A DNA stretch of 5,467 nt from Candidatus Cloacimonadota bacterium (GTDB lineage Bacteria > Cloacimonadota > Cloacimonadia > Cloacimonadales > TCS61). The notes below the pieces were generated by a model, which was not told the origin of the DNA, did not search any database, and saw nothing but the letters and a program-made list of their open reading frames with translations. The stretch covers positions 1 to 5,467 of the forward strand of contig JAFGEH010000022.1 in assembly GCA_016931665.1 (NCBI GenBank), given 5' to 3'. Shown piece after piece: positions 1-4,357 of the stretch. The stretch's first letter is position 1. Every line of letters begins with the position of its first letter. A program made the position numbers and the translations under genes.

Positions 1-440
1 CCCAGAGTTTCATGGATGAAACGCAGGTGGTCCCTGGTTGTGATAACAGCGCCGCAGCTTTCACAGATCAGCAGTTCTCTCTCCTGGGTCTCGATCAGTT
101 GCGAACGGTCGAATACAGCCAGATCGAAGATCTTATCGGATAGTTTCACGCCTTTACCGGTAATGCAGTGTTCCTCGCATTTTCCGCAGAATATGCACTT
201 ACCATAGTCACGATAGATATAACGTTTCTGGTTCTGGACATCATCCCGGAAAGTAATAGCTCCGGGAGGGCAAACATTGGCGCAGGTTTCGCAGCCCACG
301 CAATTATCTTCATCCACCACGGGTTTGCCGCGAAAACCGCTGTAAGGAATGTGGGGCTTACGGGGGAAATCACTGGTATAGGGACGTGAAAACAGTGAAA
401 CCAGGGCTTCTTTTATTTCTCTGAGTTTAGGATATTTCAT
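1..440 (-). CDS. Two-[4Fe-4S] ferredoxin-type electron-transfer subunit (HycF/MbhN/NuoI-like), 5' part; 3' end beyond window
   Basis: Iron-sulfur subunit expected to pass electrons into the catalytic core of a respiratory complex on the cytoplasmic side. The frame is open to the left edge with 146 full codons visible. Two clusters are read directly: Cys47, 50, 53, 57 (CVGCETCANVCPP) and Cys82, 85, 88, 92 (CIFCGKCEEHC). After the second cluster comes a hydrophobic/acidic stretch and another CxxC pair, Cys126/Cys129 (CESCG). This resembles the C-terminal Cys pair of HycF/HyfH-type subunits and could be half of a zinc or extra metal site; the matching residues would lie past the edge. There is no signal peptide or membrane helix. 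The start at 440 has AAGGA 9 bases upstream and overlaps the mnhG stop. Cys92 is followed by Ile-Thr rather than the usual Pro. NuoI of complex I is the main alternative name; linkage to the Mrp genes favours the Mbh/Mbx/HycF group. Confidence 0.9.
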   Translation of the reverse strand, partial: MKYPKLREIKEALVSLFSRPYTSDFPRKPHIPYSGFRGKPVVDEDNCVGCETCANVCPPGAITFRDDVQNQKRYIYRDYGKCIFCGKCEEHCITGKGVKLSDKIFDLAVFDRSQLIETQERELLICESCGAVITTRDHLRFIHETL

Positions 441-760
441 TTCTGCGCATCCTTGTAATGATCAACCACCGTCTTATCATAGAGTTTGATCCCGAATTTA
501 TATGATCCCCGGATCAGAGCATGGGCAGCTACTGTCGAAGCGAAAAACAGCAGGGGAATGGCGATAAGTGCTTTCAACCCGGAACTGCCGAAGCCATTTC
601 GCAGGAAGAAACCAAAGAGGATGCTGCAGGTTCCCAGTGTTACAGATTTAGTAGCGGATTGCAGGCGGTTGTAAACATCGGGCAGGCGGATCAGCCCGAT
701 ACAGCCGAAAAGGTCGAATATCACACCGATCGTAATGAAAATCATACTTATACTATTCAT
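437..760 (-). CDS. mnhG: Mrp antiporter subunit G (MnhG/MrpG; MbhC-like)
   Basis: Subunit of 107 residues with three membrane helices. The MnhG signature GLIRLPDVYNRLQSATK (22-38) follows the first helix, and the third helix carries PLLFFASTVAAHALIRG (69-85) with the conserved Pro and His. The start at 760 overlaps the end of mnhF by eight bases and has AGGGAAG 7 bases upstream. It completes the canonical B-C-D-E-F-G set. In a stand-alone Mrp operon mnhG is normally the last gene. Here its stop codon overlaps the ATG of a ferredoxin gene (ATGA), which ties the antiporter module to a redox module. Confidence 0.95.
   Translation of the reverse strand: MNSISMIFITIGVIFDLFGCIGLIRLPDVYNRLQSATKSVTLGTCSILFGFFLRNGFGSSGLKALIAIPLLFFASTVAAHALIRGSYKFGIKLYDKTVVDHYKDAQK
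450..454 (-). promoter_or_regulatory. Ribosome binding site of the ferredoxin gene inside mnhG
   Basis: AAGGA lies 9 bases before the ATG at 440, within the final codons of mnhG. With the ATGA stop-start overlap it supports this start and co-translation of the ferredoxin with the Mrp genes. Confidence 0.65.
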
Positions 761-1010
761 CTAATTTCTTCCCTGTTAAATATTTTGCCAGCGTGATAGT
801 GCCAATGAAACTGAGAATTATCCAGGCAATGGCGATATCGATCAGGAACATACGTCCGGTCCTGATGGCAAGAATAACGCATATCCCCACTACCAGAATA
901 CCGAATATATCGATTGCCACCATTCTGTCTGCCATGGTCGGTCCAAACACGACCCGGTAAAAACAGAGAAAACTCATTGCTATCAGGAGGTATAAAAATA
1001 GATCAATCAT
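753..1010 (-). CDS. mnhF: Mrp antiporter subunit F (MnhF/MrpF; MbhB-like)
   Basis: Three-helix subunit of 85 residues, the normal MnhF size. The signature GPTMADRMVAIDIFG occupies 23-37, with Asp28, Arg29 and Asp34 conserved. A further membrane-embedded Asp58 lies in FLIDIAIAW, a position typical of the family. MrpF homologues sit next to MrpE and MrpG and have been linked to Na+ transport in Mrp systems; that role here is inferred. The ATG overlaps the mnhE stop by four bases, with GAGGA 7 bases upstream inside mnhE. The 3' end overlaps mnhG by eight bases. Nothing unusual is seen. Confidence 0.94.
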   Translation of the reverse strand: MIDLFLYLLIAMSFLCFYRVVFGPTMADRMVAIDIFGILVVGICVILAIRTGRMFLIDIAIAWIILSFIGTITLAKYLTGKKLDE

Positions 1011-1492
1011 TCAAAAATCCTCTTCAGATATTTTTCGAACCGGCCCAGGATCTTGCGGGAATAGACTTTAGGATCTTCACTGCTGACATAGATCCAGTGG
1101 ATATAGAAATCATCCTCAATCACATCAACAGTAATGGTTCCTGGGGTCATGGTTATCGAGTTGGCCAGGAAAGTCCTGCCGATATCGGTTTTCAGAGTGC
1201 TTTTCACCTTCACGATGCCGGGCTTGATGGGCATAGCGGGATTCAATACCCGGTAGGCTACATCGAAATTGGCTTTAAGGCATTCCCAGATGAAAACGAA
1301 CAGGTAGATGATGATCCAGAAATACCTCTGCGGCTGGAAGAATTTCACTGTATTCCGCAGGAAGCTGCGTCCGAACAGAACAGCCGTCAGCAGGGAAGCA
1401 ACACCGCCCACGATCAGATTGGGAGTCTGCAGATTCCAGGTGAAAGCCAGCCACAGCAGCATCATAATAATAAATAATACAACATATCTCAT
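1007..1492 (-). CDS. mnhE: Mrp antiporter subunit E (MnhE/MrpE; MbhA-like)
   Basis: Membrane subunit of 161 residues, normal for MnhE. N-terminal helices (about 3-18, 24-41 and 57-75) are followed by a cytoplasmic domain. Family signatures are NPAMPIKPGI (84-93) and ANSITMTPGT (110-119), followed by the beta-rich segment with YIHWI (130-134) and a basic C-terminal helix. MrpE-type subunits are structural parts of the antiporter rather than ion channels. The start lies one base after the mnhD stop (TGATATG). Upstream there is only a short GGGG run at 1500-1503, so translation probably depends on coupling to mnhD. The 3' end overlaps mnhF by ATGA. Confidence 0.95.
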   Translation of the reverse strand: MRYVVLFIIMMLLWLAFTWNLQTPNLIVGGVASLLTAVLFGRSFLRNTVKFFQPQRYFWIIIYLFVFIWECLKANFDVAYRVLNPAMPIKPGIVKVKSTLKTDIGRTFLANSITMTPGTITVDVIEDDFYIHWIYVSSEDPKVYSRKILGRFEKYLKRIFE

Positions 1493-1493
1493 A

Positions 1494-3017
1494 TCAGTAC
1501 CCCAATATTACCCTGGCATACGCTGTGGAATTGATCAGGGCATCCACAGCCGGTTTAAGAAATATTTTCTGTACATCGGGTATAACCAGCAGGCTCAGAC
1601 CCAGGCAGAGAACAGCCAGCAGGATCTGCGAAAAAGCCATACTGAATGGCACTTCACGAATTTTCGGGAAATTGACATTTTTATTGAAGAAAGTATATTT
1701 CTGCAATTTCATAAAATAGCCGATGGTAATGATGCTTACGATAACAGCCAGTAAAGCCAGGAAATAATATTTTGCCTGAACTGCAGCTATAATGATTATC
1801 AATTTACTAAAAAATCCATTGAAGGGTGGAACTCCGGATATCGACAGGGAAGCGATAAGTGAGCTGGAAGCTGTAACCGGCATAACCTCATTCAGACCTC
1901 CCAGCTTTCGCATGTCCCTGGTTCCCGTTCGATATTCCACAGCGCCGGCTCCCAGAAAGAGAAGCCCTTTAAATACCGCATGGTTGATCAGATGGAACAA
2001 TCCGCCTGTAATGGCCAGGGCCGCTATTTTAATGTCACCTCCCCTTACAAGCACCAGCATTCCGATCCCCACTCCCAGGATCACATATCCGATCTGGCTG
2101 ATACTGGAATAAGCCAGCATCCTTTTTATATCCCACTGCCCTATTGCCAGCAGGCTGCCTATGATCATGGAAAGTGCCCCCAGAACCGTGATCGTCATGG
2201 ATATTTCATAATTAATAGCAAACATATTGAAGAACAAGCGCAGAATTACATAGATACCAATTGCTTTGATCACCACTCCCGACAGCATGGCTGATATGGG
2301 TGAAGGAGCCGAGGAATGGGCATCGGGCAGCCAGGAGTGGAAGGGGAAAATAGCTGCTTTCAGGCCAAATCCCGTGATCAATAATACAGCCACGAATTTG
2401 AAGAAAACACCCGTTCCTGCCACCTGAGCAGATATATCGGCCATGTTCAGCGTCCCGGTCTGCCAGTAGATGAAGCCTATACTCAGCAGAATAATCAGTG
2501 ATGCCACTCCCCCCAGGACCTGATACTTGAAGGAAGCCTCCAGCTGTTCCCGTTCAATTCCGAAGGCAACCAGGGCATAGGCTGCAATCGACGAAATTTC
2601 CAGAAAGACAAAAATATTAAAGATATCTCCGCTGATTACCAGACCATTCATGCCAGCGATCAAAAGGCTGAACAGGATATAGAATTTAGGCTCCGCCGTG
2701 TATTGCCTGGTGTAGGATAGGGCATACAATGCTGAAAGGAAGCCAATGAGAGAAATAATCAGCAGCAGCAGTTTGGAGAACCCGTCGATCACCAGATAAA
2801 TAGCAATGGGTACACCGTTCCTGGCCGCATGTCCTCCAACCTCATAGATTTGCGGTTCTGTTACATTATAAAGGAAGTAGAAGGTAAGATATAACAGAAA
2901 AAGCAGCATCATGGTTACCAGGATCTTGCTCAGGTGTTTGATCAGACGCCCGAAGATGACCATGAGAAAGGCAGACCCTAAGGGAACAATGACGAATAGG
3001 GGCACCAGTGAGTTCAT
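1494..3017 (-). CDS. mnhD: Mrp antiporter subunit D (MnhD/MrpD; NuoM/N-like, MbhH-like)
   Basis: Complete antiporter-like subunit of 507 residues, the usual MrpD length, with about 14 membrane helices. The proton-path residues expected for the family are present: Glu140 in FLEISSIAAY (TM5), Lys220 in GFGLKAAIFPFHSWLPDAH (TM7), Lys251 in VIKAIGIY (TM8), His342/His346/Lys350 in FHLINHAVFK, and Lys405 in PPFNGFFSK (TM12). The HSWLPDAHSSAPSPISA segment (227-243) is diagnostic of the NuoL/M/N/MrpD superfamily. It probably forms one of two H+-conducting antiporter units in this operon, with the 5' gene as the other. The ATG at 3017 is preceded by AAAAGGA at the very end of mnhC, spaced 6 bases. Unlike the 5' antiporter gene, it has no long C-terminal extension and ends soon after the last helices. 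Confidence 0.96.
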   Translation of the reverse strand: MNSLVPLFVIVPLGSAFLMVIFGRLIKHLSKILVTMMLLFLLYLTFYFLYNVTEPQIYEVGGHAARNGVPIAIYLVIDGFSKLLLLIISLIGFLSALYALSYTRQYTAEPKFYILFSLLIAGMNGLVISGDIFNIFVFLEISSIAAYALVAFGIEREQLEASFKYQVLGGVASLIILLSIGFIYWQTGTLNMADISAQVAGTGVFFKFVAVLLITGFGLKAAIFPFHSWLPDAHSSAPSPISAMLSGVVIKAIGIYVILRLFFNMFAINYEISMTITVLGALSMIIGSLLAIGQWDIKRMLAYSSISQIGYVILGVGIGMLVLVRGGDIKIAALAITGGLFHLINHAVFKGLLFLGAGAVEYRTGTRDMRKLGGLNEVMPVTASSSLIASLSISGVPPFNGFFSKLIIIIAAVQAKYYFLALLAVIVSIITIGYFMKLQKYTFFNKNVNFPKIREVPFSMAFSQILLAVLCLGLSLLVIPDVQKIFLKPAVDALINSTAYARVILGY

Positions 3018-3020
3018 TTT

Positions 3021-3362
3021 TTATCCTTTTAAATGATTAATCTTTCTAATATCAAAAGTGCCATATTTGCCATAGAGGCGAATGGCGATCGCCAGCAGCA
3101 GGGAAGTGGTGGCCAGTCCGATGACAATTGCTGTCAGGATCATGGCTTGCGGCAGGGGATCAACAAAGGGGCCAGTTCTGCTTACTTCTTCATTGATGAT
3201 CGGCGCCTGCCCGGCGCTGATATAACCCACCATGATCAGGAAAAGGTTCACGCTGTATTCCATGATGGCCAGGGAAATGATTATCTTGATCAGGTTACGC
3301 TTGACTACCACGCCATAAAGCCCGATCAGGAAAAGCAGGAAACACAAAATATAGACTATCAT
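3021..3362 (-). CDS. mnhC: Mrp antiporter subunit C (MnhC/MrpC; NuoK-like, MbhG-like)
   Basis: NuoK-like subunit of 113 residues with three predicted membrane helices (about 2-20, 27-48, 72-95). The MnhC signature DPLPQAMILTAIVIGLA spans 68-84. Glu35 in the second helix (AIMEYSVN) matches the position of the conserved buried glutamate of NuoK, which belongs to the charged chain along the membrane arm. The acidic/polar loop between helices 2 and 3 is typical of MnhC and longer than in NuoK. Translation should be strong: GAGGTGA lies 4 bases before the ATG, inside the end of mnhB. The stop is separated from the mnhD start by only three bases. The identification is secure from sequence; the mechanism is from the family. 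Confidence 0.95.
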   Translation of the reverse strand: MIVYILCFLLFLIGLYGVVVKRNLIKIIISLAIMEYSVNLFLIMVGYISAGQAPIINEEVSRTGPFVDPLPQAMILTAIVIGLATTSLLLAIAIRLYGKYGTFDIRKINHLKG

Positions 3363-3799
3363 TGGGTCACCTCATCCTGGTAAACGGTAAGGGCAATGAA
3401 GATAGTGGTAATAGCCGCGCAGACTTCCGCACCCACCACAATATTCTCGAGGGGAATAATCCCCCCGCTGAGCAGTTGGCCCACTGTACCACGATTGATA
3501 AAATTGAGGAAGAAGATCCGGAAGCTTGCCAGCAGTAAACCCAGACCGGATATAACCAGGAATCCCATTACGGCAGTACTTTCCAGCAATTCCAGCCAGA
3601 CTTCTTCCCGGCGCAGACTGGGCAGGATGGAACCGAAACTGAGAATCTGCAGGATAAAGGCAGCAGCAAGAATTACACCTCCGGCAAATCCTCCTCCGGG
3701 TGAAAGATGGCCATGCACAATCACATACAAACCGAAAAGGAAGATAACCGGTGCCATGATCTGGGTTATTTTTTTTACGATAATTGTCATGCCTTGCAT
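3359..3799 (-). CDS. mnhB: Mrp antiporter subunit B (MnhB/MrpB; MbhF-like)
   Basis: Small integral membrane subunit of 146 residues with about four membrane helices, a normal length for MnhB. The two family signatures are clear: HGHLSPGGGFAGG at 29-41 and PLENIVVGAEV at 116-126. In Mrp, Mbh and Mbs complexes this subunit packs with the MrpC and MbhD/E homologues in the part thought to handle Na+. The chosen start at 3799 has AGGA 7 bases upstream. The alternative ATG three codons later has no properly spaced ribosome binding site. The 3' end overlaps the next gene by an ATGA junction, so B and C are probably translationally coupled. No unusual residues are seen. Confidence 0.95.
   Translation of the reverse strand: MQGMTIIVKKITQIMAPVIFLFGLYVIVHGHLSPGGGFAGGVILAAAFILQILSFGSILPSLRREEVWLELLESTAVMGFLVISGLGLLLASFRIFFLNFINRGTVGQLLSGGIIPLENIVVGAEVCAAITTIFIALTVYQDEVTQ
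3367..3373 (-). promoter_or_regulatory. Strong ribosome binding site of mnhC inside mnhB
   Basis: GAGGTGA lies within the last codons of mnhB, 4 bases before the mnhC ATG, which itself overlaps the mnhB stop. It is among the best Shine-Dalgarno matches in the window and supports bacterial-style, coupled initiation. Confidence 0.7.
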
Positions 3800-3806
3800 A
3801 GTTCTA

Positions 3807-3810
3807 TCCT
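3807..3810 (-). promoter_or_regulatory. Ribosome binding site of mnhB (decides its start)
   Basis: AGGA lies 7 bases before the ATG at 3799 and overlaps the stop codon of the MbhD/E gene. The next in-frame ATG (3790) has only AGG one base upstream, too close to serve, so 3799 is the preferred start. Confidence 0.7.
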
Positions 3811-4342
3811 ATTTTCCTTTCTTTTTGCCCTTCAATCTGAGGACTGTAAGCACTCCTACCACAGCCGTGAACAGAACCGTTGCTTCACCCAGGGTATCAT
3901 AAGCGCGGAAGTCGAATACCACACCGGTTACCAGATTAGCGCTTCCCGTTACTCCAGCCCCTTCCAGATAGGCGGTGGACATCCGGGTCAGATGCTGGCC
4001 GAATCCGGTTAAAACGCCTGTCATTTTATCGAAGACATAGAAAAAGAGGATCGTAAAAATAACCGCCACAATAGCAGAAACAAAAGCCTTGGCATCGTAG
4101 CCCGTGAAGAGCTCCTTGCGGGTTGTATTCTTGATTACGGCGATCATGATAATCAGGGTAATCACTTCCACTAAAACCTGAACAATGGCCAGATCGGGTG
4201 CCTGCAGCAGCAGGAAGCAGATGACCAGCCCGAAACCCACGATTCCGTAGGAGACCACTGCCGAAAGCAGGTCCCGGGCATTCAGCGAATAGAGCGAACC
4301 CAGGATCATCAGAACCAGAACGATTATAAGATAAACTTCCAT
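3809..4342 (-). CDS. MbhD-MbhE fusion (MrpA C-terminal part; DUF4040 plus MbhE-like domain)
   Basis: Membrane subunit of 177 residues corresponding to the C-terminal portion of MrpA, which in Mbh-type complexes is encoded separately as MbhD and MbhE. The first half (about residues 5-72) is a DUF4040/MbhD-type, NuoJ-like domain with LQAPDLAIVQVLVEVI, including Asp50 and Glu59 inside a membrane helix. The second half (about 86-170) is MbhE-like, with the family signature VVFDFRAYDTLGE (141-153; Asp144, Asp149, Glu153) before the last helix and a lysine-rich tail. In Mrp and Mbh structures these regions lie between the antiporter-like subunits and are implicated in cation passage; the role here is inferred from homology. 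The ATG at 4342 has GGAAAGG 8 bases upstream, and the preceding gene stops 15 bases before it. The next gene, mnhB, starts 9 bases after the stop. In a canonical bacterial Mrp operon this domain would be fused to the antiporter domain encoded just upstream; here the two are separate genes. Confidence 0.92.
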   Translation of the reverse strand: MEVYLIIVLVLMILGSLYSLNARDLLSAVVSYGIVGFGLVICFLLLQAPDLAIVQVLVEVITLIIMIAVIKNTTRKELFTGYDAKAFVSAIVAVIFTILFFYVFDKMTGVLTGFGQHLTRMSTAYLEGAGVTGSANLVTGVVFDFRAYDTLGEATVLFTAVVGVLTVLRLKGKKKGK

Positions 4343-4350
4343 ATTACGGA

Positions 4351-4357
4351 CCTTTCC
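4351..4357 (-). promoter_or_regulatory. Ribosome binding site of the MbhD/E gene
   Basis: GGAAAGG sits in the largest gap of the window (15 bases), 8 bases before the ATG at 4342 and directly after the stop codon of the upstream antiporter gene. It fixes the start and shows that the MrpA-like halves are translated as two separate proteins. Confidence 0.65.

Noticed and set aside
146..373. Minus-strand open frame of 75 codons overlapping the ferredoxin gene
   Set aside because: It is an alternative frame within the ferredoxin coding region, whose own frame carries eight correctly spaced cluster cysteines.
914..1477. Plus-strand open frame of 187 codons, the longest opposite the operon
   Set aside because: It lies entirely antisense to mnhF and mnhE, whose products match their families end to end. 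Its translation is rich in Gln, His and Pro with no recognisable domain, typical of a shadow frame.
1308..1754. Plus-strand open frame of 148 codons crossing the mnhE-mnhD junction
   Set aside because: Antisense to two well-supported genes and without recognisable domains or a convincing ribosome binding site.
3018..3020. Possible promoter or terminator between genes of the operon
   Set aside because: All gaps are 15 bases or fewer and most genes overlap. No hairpin followed by a T run and no spaced -35/-10 pair outside coding sequence could be placed anywhere in the window.
3396..3902. Plus-strand open frame of 168 codons
   Set aside because: Antisense to mnhB and the end of the MbhD/E gene. 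The translation is of low complexity (Ser/Thr/Pro/Arg) with no family features; the opposite-strand genes explain the region fully.
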